From: DALYLB01 sp046154695
Lineage (GTDB): Bacteria; Acidobacteriota; Blastocatellia; RBC074
Assembly (NCBI GenBank): GCA_046154695.1
Contig: JBJXFI010000212.1
Coordinates: 1 to 22,960 of the forward strand
DNA: 22,960 nucleotides
Direction: 5' to 3'
Shown: piece after piece, positions 8,425 through 18,711 of the stretch
How positions within the stretch are numbered: position 1 is the first letter of the stretch
Layout of the letters: the number at the start of each line of letters is the position of its first letter
Made by a program: the position numbers and the translations under genes
The notes under the pieces: generated by a model
Seen by the model: the letters and a program-made list of their open reading frames with translations, nothing else
Database searches by the model: none
Told to the model about the DNA's origin: nothing

Positions 8425-8997
8425 TTGGAGAAAGACTCACGCAGTTTGACGGTAAAAATTGCGGTTAGTCTGGTACTCGCCGCAATCATACAGACGACGG
8501 TGGGGCAGTTGCTGCCGGCCACGCCTGGACAATGGTTCGGTCATATCGACTGGCTGCTGCTGATCGTCGTGTATGTCGGATTGCAGCGCGCCCCCGTGCA
8601 GGTGCTCGTGACGGGTACGGCGGCGGGGATCGTTTTGAATGGGTTCTCCTGGGGGCGGGGATTCGGGGTCGCGGGGCTGGGATATATCCTGGCGGGGTAC
8701 GTGGTCGACCGAATCGTCGCCTGGATCGTGGCGGACAGCCCGCTTGTCCGGTTTTTAGCGGTGGCCGCGGGCAGCTTCGTCAGCACGATCGTCCGCCTTC
8801 TCTTCTTCCGATTGCTTCAAATCGAACTCCCGATCCTGATCGGCGGCCGGAATATCGGCGCGACGATCGTCTTCAGCCTCTTCGCGAATCTCATCGCATC
8901 CGTCCCTGCGTATCTGATCCTGGATTGGGTCTTTCAGAAGAATTCCATGCTGCGAACGCGCCGAATGGAGGCGCGGAGAATCAGGCCCAGACTATGA
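8425..8997 (+). CDS. mreD: Rod shape-determining protein MreD
   Basis: A 190-residue polytopic membrane protein of the Rod complex. About five hydrophobic segments are visible: SLVLAAIIQTTVGQ, WLLLIVVYVGLQ, VLVTGTAAGIVLNG, VRFLAVAAGSFVSTIVRLLFF and IVFSLFANLIASVPAYLIL. The start is inferred to be TTG at 8425 with GGAAAAGA at 8413-8420 just upstream; no ATG is available near the N-terminus. Its stop TGA overlaps the mrdA start (ATGA at 8994-8997), indicating translational coupling with PBP2. It is separated from mreC by 171 bp of repeat and hairpin DNA, which is unusual for this normally tight operon. Confidence 0.9.
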   Translation: MEKDSRSLTVKIAVSLVLAAIIQTTVGQLLPATPGQWFGHIDWLLLIVVYVGLQRAPVQVLVTGTAAGIVLNGFSWGRGFGVAGLGYILAGYVVDRIVAWIVADSPLVRFLAVAAGSFVSTIVRLLFFRLLQIELPILIGGRNIGATIVFSLFANLIASVPAYLILDWVFQKNSMLRTRRMEARRIRPRL

Positions 8998-11033
8998 CGC
9001 CCGCCAAACGAGCCAATTTCGATCCGATCGAGGACCTGCGCCGCGGAGGAGCGCGGCTGCAGGTGATCTATTATCTGGCGATCGGGATTTTTATGATCCT
9101 GATCGGGCGCTTGTGGTTTTTGCAGGTGATGAAGAGCGACGTGTACGCGGTGCAGGCGGAGCAGAACCGGACGCGGGTTCTGACGATTCCGGCGCGGCGG
9201 GGAACGGTCTTCGATCGCAATGGCAGGATTCTGGTCACGAGCCAGGCCTCCTACAACATCGTCGTCAGCCGCCCGAAGGACATTCGCGAGTTTGCCGCGA
9301 TCGCCGACGTGCTGATCACCCATCTGCGGCTGGACCGGGATTGGTTGAACCGCCGGTTCGAGGCCGCGAAATACGAGCCGAAATATGAATCGATCGTGGT
9401 CAAGGAGTCGGCCACGATCGGAGACCGGGCCTGGGTGGACTCGCATCAATACGAATATCCGACGATCCGCGTCGAGGAGGCGCCGCGCCGGGCTTATCCG
9501 TACGGGGTCAAGATGGCGCATGCGCTCGGCTATGTCGGCGAGGTGGACAAGCGGGAACTGAACGATCCCGACTCGTCCTTCCACAAGGACAAGGGGTTCA
9601 AGCTCGGCGACATCGTGGGCAAAGCGGGGATCGAGCGGACCTATAACGACATCCTGATGGGCAAGGATGGCGAGCGGACCGTGGTGGTGGACAGCCGGGG
9701 GCGGATTCAGCGCGAGGTCGGGCGCACGGATTCGACGCCGGGCCGCGATTTTTACACAACCATCGATCTCGACGTGCAAAACAAGGCGGAGGAGCAGACC
9801 GACTCGATGCCGTCGGGGCGCGGCGTGATCATCGTGGCGAATCCGGCCAACGGCGAGATCCTGGCGCTGGTCAGCCACCCGGCCTTCGATCCGAATGTCT
9901 TTTCGCTGCGGTCGAACACGGAAGTCGGGCGCGGTGAGATTCGCGACCTGTACGAGGATCCGGACAAGCCGCTCTACAATCGCGCGATTCAGGGGATGTA
10001 TCCGCCGGGCTCGACCTGGAAGCTCTTTACGACCGTGGCGGCGCTCAACGAGGGCGTGATCACACCGGAGGATTCCCGGATTCAGGACGGGGGGATTCAA
10101 CTCGGCAATTATTTCATGAATTCGCTCTCGAACTATGGCCGCCCGGACGTGGTGACGGCGATCGCCAGGTCAGCGGACGGATATTATTACCGGCTGGGGA
10201 TCAAGATGGGGGCGGATCGGTTCGAGAAATGGCTGCGCATCTTCAAGTTCGGCGAGCGGACGGGCGTGGACCTGCCGCGGGAGAAGATCGGGACGCTGCC
10301 GACGCGCGCCTTCAAGGAGATGATCGCCCGGAACGATGTCAGGCGGCGGAAGCCGGAAGGAAGCGAGTGGTCGGAGAAGGACGAGGAGGCGGTGCGCAGG
10401 CAGGCGCGCTGGTCGGAGTACGATCTGGCCGCGTCGGCCTTCGGGCAGGGGTTCAACACGTTGACGCCGATGCAGCTGCTGCGATATGTCAGCGGGCTGG
10501 CGATCGGCGGGCAGATGCGCACGCCGCACCTGCTGCTGCGCGTCGCGTCCGGCAAGGATCGCGCGGGCGTCGATCAGGCCGAGATCCGCTACCGGGATGC
10601 CGACGTCTACACGGTTCCCATGGCGCCCGCGATCCACGAGATTGTCGCGAAGGGAATGTGGCAGGCGGTCAACGGGGCCGGCACGGCGGGCGCGGCGGCT
10701 GTCGAGGGCTTCGATGTTTGCGGAAAGACGGGGACGGCCCAGGTCATCTCGACCGAGAAGGCCACGAAGAAGACGCAGGATCACGCGTGGTTTATGGGGT
10801 TCGCGCCGCGCGACAAGCCCGAGATGGCGATGGTTATTCTGACCGAGAACGCCGGCTTTGGAGGAAAGCAGTCGGCGCCGCGCGCGAAGCCGATCTTCGA
10901 GGAGTATTACAAGCGAACGCGCGGGATCAAGGATGAAGTGATCGCGGAGGGGAGCCCGATCGCCGCGGGAACGCCCGCGCCCGCGCGATCCGCCCGGGCC
11001 CGGCCGGTGGCCGGCGGGAAGCGGGTGAATTGA
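8994..11033 (+). CDS. mrdA: Penicillin-binding protein 2 (elongasome transpeptidase)
   Basis: A 679-residue class B PBP that cross-links peptidoglycan with its glycosyltransferase partner RodA. One N-terminal transmembrane helix (YYLAIGIFMILIGRLWFL, about 25-43) is followed by the dimerisation/pedestal domain (PARRGTVFDRNGRIL). The transpeptidase domain has Ser340 in GSTWK, SAD at 393-395 and KTG at 578-580 (CGKTGTAQV). All three active-site motifs are present, so it should be catalytically competent and beta-lactam sensitive. The C-terminal tail after about residue 650 is Ala/Pro/Arg-rich and not part of the fold. The start is the ATG overlapping the mreD stop. A much longer open frame beginning at 8532 runs over mreD and is rejected. 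rodA follows after 4 bp. Confidence 0.97.
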   Translation: MTPAKRANFDPIEDLRRGGARLQVIYYLAIGIFMILIGRLWFLQVMKSDVYAVQAEQNRTRVLTIPARRGTVFDRNGRILVTSQASYNIVVSRPKDIREFAAIADVLITHLRLDRDWLNRRFEAAKYEPKYESIVVKESATIGDRAWVDSHQYEYPTIRVEEAPRRAYPYGVKMAHALGYVGEVDKRELNDPDSSFHKDKGFKLGDIVGKAGIERTYNDILMGKDGERTVVVDSRGRIQREVGRTDSTPGRDFYTTIDLDVQNKAEEQTDSMPSGRGVIIVANPANGEILALVSHPAFDPNVFSLRSNTEVGRGEIRDLYEDPDKPLYNRAIQGMYPPGSTWKLFTTVAALNEGVITPEDSRIQDGGIQLGNYFMNSLSNYGRPDVVTAIARSADGYYYRLGIKMGADRFEKWLRIFKFGERTGVDLPREKIGTLPTRAFKEMIARNDVRRRKPEGSEWSEKDEEAVRRQARWSEYDLAASAFGQGFNTLTPMQLLRYVSGLAIGGQMRTPHLLLRVASGKDRAGVDQAEIRYRDADVYTVPMAPAIHEIVAKGMWQAVNGAGTAGAAAVEGFDVCGKTGTAQVISTEKATKKTQDHAWFMGFAPRDKPEMAMVILTENAGFGGKQSAPRAKPIFEEYYKRTRGIKDEVIAEGSPIAAGTPAPARSARARPVAGGKRVN

Positions 11034-11037
11034 ATTT

Positions 11038-12141
11038 ATGCTGGGAATCAACCGAAGATACCTGACCGATTTCGACTGGCTGCTGTTCGGGATGGCGCTG
11101 ATGGTGGCCGTGTTCGGGATTATGGAGATCGCGAGCGCCGCGCCGCAGGCGGGATTGTGGCGGCGGCAGTTGATCGGGACGTGTATCGGGGTGGGGATTC
11201 TGTTTGTGACGACGATGTTCGATTATCGACGCATCGTCAATATCGCGCCCTATCTGTACATCATGGGCGTGATCCTGCTGGGGATGGTTCTGGTCCCGGG
11301 ACTGGGCAAGGTGGTCAATGGAAACCGGAGCTGGCTGGATTTGGGGCCGCTCAGTTTTCAGCCATCGGAGCTGGCCAAGCTCTTTACGCTCCTCTTCCTG
11401 GCCTATTACCTGGCGGGAGTGAAGAGACGTCCGCTCGATCTGCGGACGGTCTTTGTCGCATGTCTCATCTGGGCGGTGCCGACTGTTCTGGTCTTTCTTG
11501 AGAACGATACGGGCAGCGCGCTCAGTTTTACTTCGTTTCTGGCGGCCACGCTCTTCCTCGCCGGTGTGCGATGGAGCTGGCTGGCGGGGGCGTTGCTGGC
11601 GCTCGCGCTTGTGACGGTCTTTTCGGTTCCTGCGATTAAGAACTGCAAGAGTTACAAATGCGAGCGTATTAAGGCGGTCTACTGGCCCGATTTGGCCGAA
11701 AAGCGATTCCGATATCAGAATGAACAGGCGGAGATCGCGGTCGGGTCCGGGGGAATCGTCGGGAAATGGTTTCGGGGAGGGGGTACCCAGGGAACTCTGG
11801 GATTCGTTCCCGAGGTTCATAGCGATTTCATCTTTGCCGTCGCCGGCGAGGAATGGGGATTTATCGGCAGTTCCATCTCGTTGACGTTCTACCTGCTGAT
11901 CATTGCACGGCTGCTGCAGATCGCGCGTCGTTCGCGCGAACGAACCGGCATGCTGCTGGTGGGTGGATTTGCGGCGCTCTTGCTGTATCACGTCACGGTC
12001 AATGTCGGGATGGTCGTCCGCTTGCTGCCGATTATGGGAATCCCGCTGCCGCTGATGAGCTTCGGCTCGACGTCGGTCGTGGCCACGTGTTTTGGGCTGG
12101 GACTGGCAATCAGCGTGCGTTTGAAACGGTTCGTGAATTGA
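11038..12141 (+). CDS. rodA: Rod shape-determining glycosyltransferase RodA (SEDS)
   Basis: A 367-residue multi-spanning SEDS protein that polymerises lipid II glycan strands during side-wall elongation, paired with PBP2 encoded 4 bp upstream. About ten transmembrane segments can be seen. Conserved SEDS landmarks are present: NGNRSWLDLGPLSFQPSELA (94-113), ENDTGSAL (155-162), and the catalytic-site motif HSDFIFAVAGEEWG (261-274) with the conserved Asp263. The C-terminal MGIPLPLMSFGSTS is also typical. The extracellular loop KNCKSYKCERI (201-211) has two cysteines seven residues apart (203 and 208 flank SYK), possibly a disulfide. The Shine-Dalgarno is weak (GGGTGA), consistent with coupling to mrdA. 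Confidence 0.96.
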   Translation: MLGINRRYLTDFDWLLFGMALMVAVFGIMEIASAAPQAGLWRRQLIGTCIGVGILFVTTMFDYRRIVNIAPYLYIMGVILLGMVLVPGLGKVVNGNRSWLDLGPLSFQPSELAKLFTLLFLAYYLAGVKRRPLDLRTVFVACLIWAVPTVLVFLENDTGSALSFTSFLAATLFLAGVRWSWLAGALLALALVTVFSVPAIKNCKSYKCERIKAVYWPDLAEKRFRYQNEQAEIAVGSGGIVGKWFRGGGTQGTLGFVPEVHSDFIFAVAGEEWGFIGSSISLTFYLLIIARLLQIARRSRERTGMLLVGGFAALLLYHVTVNVGMVVRLLPIMGIPLPLMSFGSTSVVATCFGLGLAISVRLKRFVN

Positions 12142-12357
12142 TTCTGAATCGAGTGGGGGCGCGATGAGTTTGCGCCGCCGCGATTCGCAAACAGTATTTC
12201 GATTACAAATCATCCCCCTGGGCGGCAGCGCACCCGAAAGGAGTCGCGCGCAGTCGAGGCGGCAACAGGGCGGGTGGGCGTCGAAATCCGCCGCCTCCTC
12301 TCCGGAAGACTCCGGGGGGAGGGCGGAAGCAGCGTCCACCAGACAGGAGATTTTTGA
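12142..12357 (+). promoter_or_regulatory. Structured leader of the RNase E/G gene
   Basis: A 216-bp gap without a gene. GTTTGCG (12168-12174) pairs perfectly with CGCAAAC (12186-12192). A 16-bp arm at 12291-12306 pairs with 12311-12326 across a 4-nt AGAC loop; only one position is a mismatch and three are G-U. This second stem ends 31 nt before the start codon and has no T-tract, so it is not an intrinsic terminator. AGGAG at 12345-12349 is the ribosome site, 8 nt from the ATG. RNase E in enterobacteria autoregulates through stem-loops in its own leader, so a similar role here is plausible but inferred. Confidence 0.5.
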
Positions 12358-14904
<2,547 letters not shown>

Positions 14905-14920
14905 CCTGAAGGCAAGCCAT

Positions 14921-14999
14921 CGGAACAGACGGAAATAGCGGAACAAACGGAGTCAAACAATGACGGGCTCCGGTTGTTCCGTTATTTCCGTCTGGTTCG
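14921..14999. repeat. Long inverted repeat, copy 1 of a dispersed ~54-nt family
   Basis: Arms 14921-14954 and 14966-14999 are near-perfect reverse complements of each other (about 34 bp) across an 11-nt loop. Each arm contains two related subunits of the type CGGAACAxACGGA. The left arm matches sequences at 18317-18372 and 22101-22154. It lies between the rng stop and the start of the S41-like gene. It may act as a transcript 3'-end stem, but there is no U-tract. Confidence 0.85.
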
Positions 15000-15054
15000 T
15001 TATATCCGGCTTCTTTGGCTGTATACGAGGTTTGGGCCGTGGTGAGGACGATTG

Positions 15055-16416
15055 ATGAGGGAACGAGGTCTCCGATTTCTTGCATTCTCGCTGCTCTGGC
15101 TGGCGGTGGGTCCGCCGGGGGCAGTGGATTCCGCGCATGGGGCCGGGCTCGATGGGCGGTGGCTGCTGACGATCGAGGATGACGCGCGGCGGATCGAGGC
15201 GCCCGTGGATTTGCGGATCGACGGAAGCGGGCGCGCCCGTATGGTTCTGCTCGGGCGGACGGAGGGAGACGCGGGGCTCTTTCTCGGCGGGCTGGAAGCG
15301 AATCATCTGACGGTCGCCGGACGAATGGCGGGCGACAAGGCGACCTTCAATCTGGTGCTCAACGGCGACAGGCTGATGGGACGCGTCGCGGGAGATCTGC
15401 TGCAGGCGGAGGTGTATGGCACGCGTGTGGCGGTCGCGGAACCGGAGGTCCCCGTCAGCCGGTATGAGGCCCTGCTCGGCGCGGTCCTCAATGGCCTCAC
15501 GCAGAATTTTTACGACCCGAAGCTCCATGGGCTGACGGAAGGGGCGCTGCGCGCGCGGTATCTGCCGAAGGTCAAGGCGGCCCGCAACGACGGGGAGCTG
15601 GTGATCGCCATCCGGCAGATGCTGGCCGAGCTGCGGACCTCGCATGCGGAGTTCTTTCTGGCGGCCGACAAACCGCAGGTCGTTCACAAGAGCGAGGCCG
15701 CGATCTGGCGGCAGATCGACGAGACGATCGGTTATCTGGCGCTGCCGTATCTTCCGGGCGAGCGGCTGCGGGATTTCGACGGGCTGCTCAATCTGGCGAT
15801 GACGGAGATGGAGAAGCGCCCCGTGCTGATCCTCGATCTGCGCGGCAATCGCGGCGGCGCAATCGAGCCCGCGCTCGCCGCGCTCAATCTTCTGCTGCCG
15901 GAGAGGCGCCGTGTCGCCTACTTCGCAACCCGCGACGCGCTCCGGCGGCTGCGTGTCGAGTCGATCGATCAGCTCGATCCGGCGGTCCTACCCGTGGCCG
16001 ATGCCGATGATCAGGCCGCGACCGCGAAGTTTCAGGGGGCGGGCGTCTATCAGGCCGGCGGCAAATTCAGGGCGCCTTACCGCGGCCGCATCGCGGTGCT
16101 GATCGATGAGCGATGCGCGGACGGCTGTGAACTGCTTGCCGCGGCCCTTCGCGAATCGGGCGCGGCCACGCTCATCGGACGCCGCACCCGCGGTTCGCTG
16201 CTGCTCTCCACCTCCGTCAGATTCACGATCATCGGCTGGGCCGGCTTCCCGCGAAATCAGGTTCGCGGCTGGCAACTGGAAGCCCCCATCGCCGAGGTCC
16301 GCACCGCCGCCCGCCGCCGCATCGAATCCCTCGGCCTCGATCCCGACCTTCCCGTCGACCGCTCCTCCACCGAAGACGCGGACCTCGCTCGCGCGCTGAA
16401 TTGGGCCAGAAAGTGA
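15055..16416 (+). CDS. Exported S41-fold protein lacking catalytic Ser/Lys
   Basis: A 453-residue protein with an N-terminal signal sequence (GLRFLAFSLLWLAVGPPG). Residues about 30-125 form a beta-rich domain of unknown role. From about 135 onward it resembles the C-terminal-processing (S41) peptidase fold: a helical lead-in (YEALLGAVLNGLTQNFYDPK), then LILDLRGNRGG, then LIDERCADGCELLAAALRE and LIGRRTRGS. In active S41 enzymes the second-last motif carries the nucleophile Ser (as in TASASE) and the last a Lys 25 residues later. Here those positions are Asp356 and Ser381, so a classical Ser-Lys dyad is absent and no PDZ domain is evident. It may be a non-catalytic binding protein or use other residues (Cys354 and Cys358 are close by). 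The ATG at 15055 with GAGG 7 nt upstream is preferred over the TTG one codon earlier. Confidence 0.75.
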   Translation: MRERGLRFLAFSLLWLAVGPPGAVDSAHGAGLDGRWLLTIEDDARRIEAPVDLRIDGSGRARMVLLGRTEGDAGLFLGGLEANHLTVAGRMAGDKATFNLVLNGDRLMGRVAGDLLQAEVYGTRVAVAEPEVPVSRYEALLGAVLNGLTQNFYDPKLHGLTEGALRARYLPKVKAARNDGELVIAIRQMLAELRTSHAEFFLAADKPQVVHKSEAAIWRQIDETIGYLALPYLPGERLRDFDGLLNLAMTEMEKRPVLILDLRGNRGGAIEPALAALNLLLPERRRVAYFATRDALRRLRVESIDQLDPAVLPVADADDQAATAKFQGAGVYQAGGKFRAPYRGRIAVLIDERCADGCELLAAALRESGAATLIGRRTRGSLLLSTSVRFTIIGWAGFPRNQVRGWQLEAPIAEVRTAARRRIESLGLDPDLPVDRSSTEDADLARALNWARK

Positions 16417-16504
16417 TGATAGTTGATAGTTGATAGTTGGATAGTTGATAGTTGAGTCTTATCTATCAACTATCCAACCATCAACTATCAACTATCCAAC
16501 TATC
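16417..16504. repeat. Heptad-based inverted repeat
   Basis: Immediately after the S41-like stop codon, about five units of a 7-nt repeat (AGTTGAT type) at 16417-16456 face their reverse complements at 16464-16504, across a short TCTTATC-type loop. The arms of about 40 nt could form a long AT-rich hairpin. The unit is the same motif as the direct array at 7234-7282. It occupies most of the gap before the kelch gene. Confidence 0.88.
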
Positions 16505-16552
16505 GGGGAATATTTTCGCTCGCGCCCGCAATTCAGAGTTTGGAGGCGGATG

Positions 16553-18295
16553 ATGATGAAAATATTCATGCTGTTGATTCAACTGGCGATTGCGATTCAA
16601 TTTGTCGCTGGGGAGGCGGCGGCGCAGACGACGGCCGTCTGGCAGTGGCGGCAGATTACGCCCGCGACGGGACAAAAGCCCGAGGCGCGGCGCAATGGCG
16701 TGGCGATTTATGATCCCACGGAGAAGCGCGTCATTCTATTTGGCGGGAGCGGAGAGAGCGGATCGCTCAACGACGCCTGGGCATTCAGTTTAGCGAGCCG
16801 GACGTGGATAAAGCTTGCCACGACGGGGCCGGCGCCGCCCCCGCGATTCTCGTTCGACGCGGTCTATGATCCGGTGGGTCATCAGATGGTCATCTACGCC
16901 GGGCAGGGAGCGGGATTCTTCAACGATACCTGGGCGCTCGATCTCGCCACGCATGAGTGGAAGGACATCTCGCCTGCGTCAAACAGCGCGCGGCCGAAGG
17001 CCCGGTACGGTTCGACGGCGATCTTCGATCCGGTGACGCGGAGCCTGGTGCAGTTTGCGGGCTTCACTTCGGAGTCGGGCAGGTTTCAGGATACGCAGAG
17101 TTTCAGCCTTGCGGGGCGCGCCTGGGCCGACTGGACGCCCGCGGGCGACAAGCCGCAGGTGCGCTGCCTGCTGAGTTCGGCGTTCGATCGAGTGAACCGC
17201 CGGATGATCATTTACGGCGGCCAGCGGAACGGCCCGCTCGACGACCTATGGTCGTTCGATCTCGCGCAGCGCCGGTGGAGCAACCTGACGTCCTCGCAGC
17301 GGCCGTCGGGCCGCTGGTATACGTCGAGCTTCATCGATCGGGACGGGCGGTTTCTGATCTTCGGGGGCTTCACATCGGCCGGGAACAGCAATGAACTCTG
17401 GGCGTTCGACTTTTCGGTCAATCAGTGGGCAAAGGCGGATGCGGCCAATCCGCCCTCGGCGCGCAATGGCGGCATGTCGGTCTTCATCGAGGAGGAGAAT
17501 CGGCTGCTCCTTTTCGGGGGGAGCACGAATGGCGGGCTGGCGAATGATCTGTGGGAACTGCGGCGCGAAACGCCCGCGACGGTGACGGTCGTTTCAGCGG
17601 CGAGCTTTACCGGGCAGGCGCTGGCGGCCGAATCGATCGCGGCGGGATTCGGAACGAACCTCGCGACGGCGACGCAGATTGCGACGGCCCCGGCGCTGCC
17701 GGAGACGCTCGCGGGAACAACGGTCCGGGTGCGGGACGGCGCGGGCATCGAGCGCAGCGCTCCGCTCTTTTTCGTCTCGCCCACGCAGCTCAATTTTCAG
17801 ATACCGTCCGGCGTCGTCGCCGGTGCGGCGACCCTGACCGTCACCAGCGGCGATGGATCGACAGCGACGGGAACCGCGCGCATTTTGAATGTCGCGCCGG
17901 GGCTCTTTTCGGCCGATGCCGGCGGGCAGGGGCTCGCGGCCGCGGTCGCCCTGCGGATTCGCAACGGCGCTCAGACCATCGAGCCGATCGCGCGCTTCGA
18001 TGCCGCGCTGAACCGCTTCGTCGCCGTCCCGGTCGACCTCGGCCCGGACGGGGAGGAGGTGATTCTGGTTCTCTTCGGCACCGGAATCCGTCACCGAACC
18101 GGATTGTCGGCGGTCGGCGCGCGGATCGGCGGAACCGACGCGCCCGTTCTGTACGCCGGGCCGCAGAATGATTTTGTCGGCCTGGACCAGCTCAACATCC
18201 GGCTTCCGCGATCGCTCGCCGGGCGCGGCGAAGTCGAGGTTGCGATCGTCGTCGACGGCGCGGAGGCGAATCCGGTCCGGGTGCGGATCAAATAA
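16553..18295 (+). CDS. Exported kelch-repeat protein with TIGR03437-type C-terminal domain
   Basis: A 580-residue secreted protein. The signal peptide is MMKIFMLLIQLAIAIQFVAG...AAAQ (cleavage about residue 24). Six kelch blades follow (residues about 40-350), each with the hydrophobic-Gly-Gly pair and a D-x-W-x-F/L-x-L motif, such as VILFGGSGESGSLNDAWAF and MIIYGGQRNGPLDDLWSF. These should close into a beta-propeller. Residues about 350-580 match from memory the domain common in Acidobacteria, with SAASFTGQALAAESIAAGFG, LFFVSPTQLNFQIPSG, VLFGTGIRHR, LDQLNIRLPRSLAGRGEVEV. The function of that domain is not known; it is usually found at the C-terminus of extracellular proteins. Three consecutive ATG codons (16550, 16553, 16556) follow GGAGG at 16542-16546. 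The middle one has the best 6-nt spacing, but the third is also possible. Confidence 0.88.
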   Translation: MMKIFMLLIQLAIAIQFVAGEAAAQTTAVWQWRQITPATGQKPEARRNGVAIYDPTEKRVILFGGSGESGSLNDAWAFSLASRTWIKLATTGPAPPPRFSFDAVYDPVGHQMVIYAGQGAGFFNDTWALDLATHEWKDISPASNSARPKARYGSTAIFDPVTRSLVQFAGFTSESGRFQDTQSFSLAGRAWADWTPAGDKPQVRCLLSSAFDRVNRRMIIYGGQRNGPLDDLWSFDLAQRRWSNLTSSQRPSGRWYTSSFIDRDGRFLIFGGFTSAGNSNELWAFDFSVNQWAKADAANPPSARNGGMSVFIEEENRLLLFGGSTNGGLANDLWELRRETPATVTVVSAASFTGQALAAESIAAGFGTNLATATQIATAPALPETLAGTTVRVRDGAGIERSAPLFFVSPTQLNFQIPSGVVAGAATLTVTSGDGSTATGTARILNVAPGLFSADAGGQGLAAAVALRIRNGAQTIEPIARFDAALNRFVAVPVDLGPDGEEVILVLFGTGIRHRTGLSAVGARIGGTDAPVLYAGPQNDFVGLDQLNIRLPRSLAGRGEVEVAIVVDGAEANPVRVRIK

Positions 18296-18311
18296 CCGAT
18301 GAGAAGGGGAA

Positions 18312-18407
18312 GAAGAACGGAACAGACGGAAATCACGGAACAAACGGAGCCCTGGATTGTTTGGCTTCGTCGATACCGTTATTTCCGCCTTCTCCGTTTT
18401 CCTCTTC
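18312..18407. repeat. Dispersed ~54-nt repeat, copy 2, with inverted arm
   Basis: The segment 18317-18372 is nearly identical to 22101-22154 and its first half matches 14921-14953. The right arm at 18376-18407 is an imperfect reverse complement of the left arm (18312-18340), so a hairpin can form between the convergent kelch and YkgJ genes. It overlaps the last 24 codons of the YkgJ-type gene on the minus strand. Confidence 0.85.
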
Positions 18408-18701
18408 TGAATCTCGCAGCCAGAGCGCATGCATATGCAAATCGCCATACGGGACGGTCAATCTTTCGAGAATCGTCAATCGGCGCATTGCGTCCCCGGC
18501 ATCCGAGCCGCACATCTCCTCGTGCGGGCGGAGGCTCACGCAGACCGCGGGGCGATCGGGATGGCCGAAGAGTTTGCAGCGATTGTCATCGGTCAGCCGC
18601 ACGCAGCGCACGCCCGCGGGTTTGCCGTCCGGCATCCCGGGAATCGGCGAGGAGATTGAGGGAGCGATGCAGCAGGCGCCGCATCCGATGCGACATTCCA
18701 T
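18333..18701 (-). CDS. YkgJ family cysteine-cluster protein
   Basis: A 122-residue protein with the family signature MECRIGCGACCIAPSIS, followed by Cys33, Cys42, Cys54 and Cys64 in RCKLFGHPDRPAVC and EEMCG. The eight cysteines (3, 7, 10, 11, 33, 42, 54, 64) are thought to bind zinc or an Fe-S cluster; the biochemical role is not established. Family members usually end near residue 85-95. Here residues 99-122 (from EEENGEGGNNG onward) are encoded by the dispersed repeat that begins at 18407, so the tail is probably a read-in after loss of the original stop. It starts 10 bp after the cytochrome-dehydrogenase stop, and its Shine-Dalgarno GAGGA overlaps that stop codon. The two are therefore likely cotranscribed and coupled. 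Confidence 0.88.
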   Translation of the reverse strand: MECRIGCGACCIAPSISSPIPGMPDGKPAGVRCVRLTDDNRCKLFGHPDRPAVCVSLRPHEEMCGSDAGDAMRRLTILERLTVPYGDLHMHALWLRDSEEENGEGGNNGIDEAKQSRAPFVP

Positions 18702-18711
18702 GATCGTTTCC

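Noticed and set aside
8532..8993. 154-codon N-terminal extension of PBP2 overlapping mreD
   Set aside because: The extension is out of frame with a clear MreD and has no membrane or PBP features. The ATG overlapping the mreD stop gives the normal PBP2 N-terminus.
16417..16504. Possible CRISPR array from the repeated AGTTGAT units
   Set aside because: The units are only 7 nt, are contiguous without spacers and are arranged as a palindrome. No cas genes are nearby.
18299..18372. Small peptide with a TEQTEITEQTE pattern
   Set aside because: It comes from reading the dispersed repeat in one frame. The same peptide pattern appears at copy 3, so it reflects repeat DNA and not a gene.
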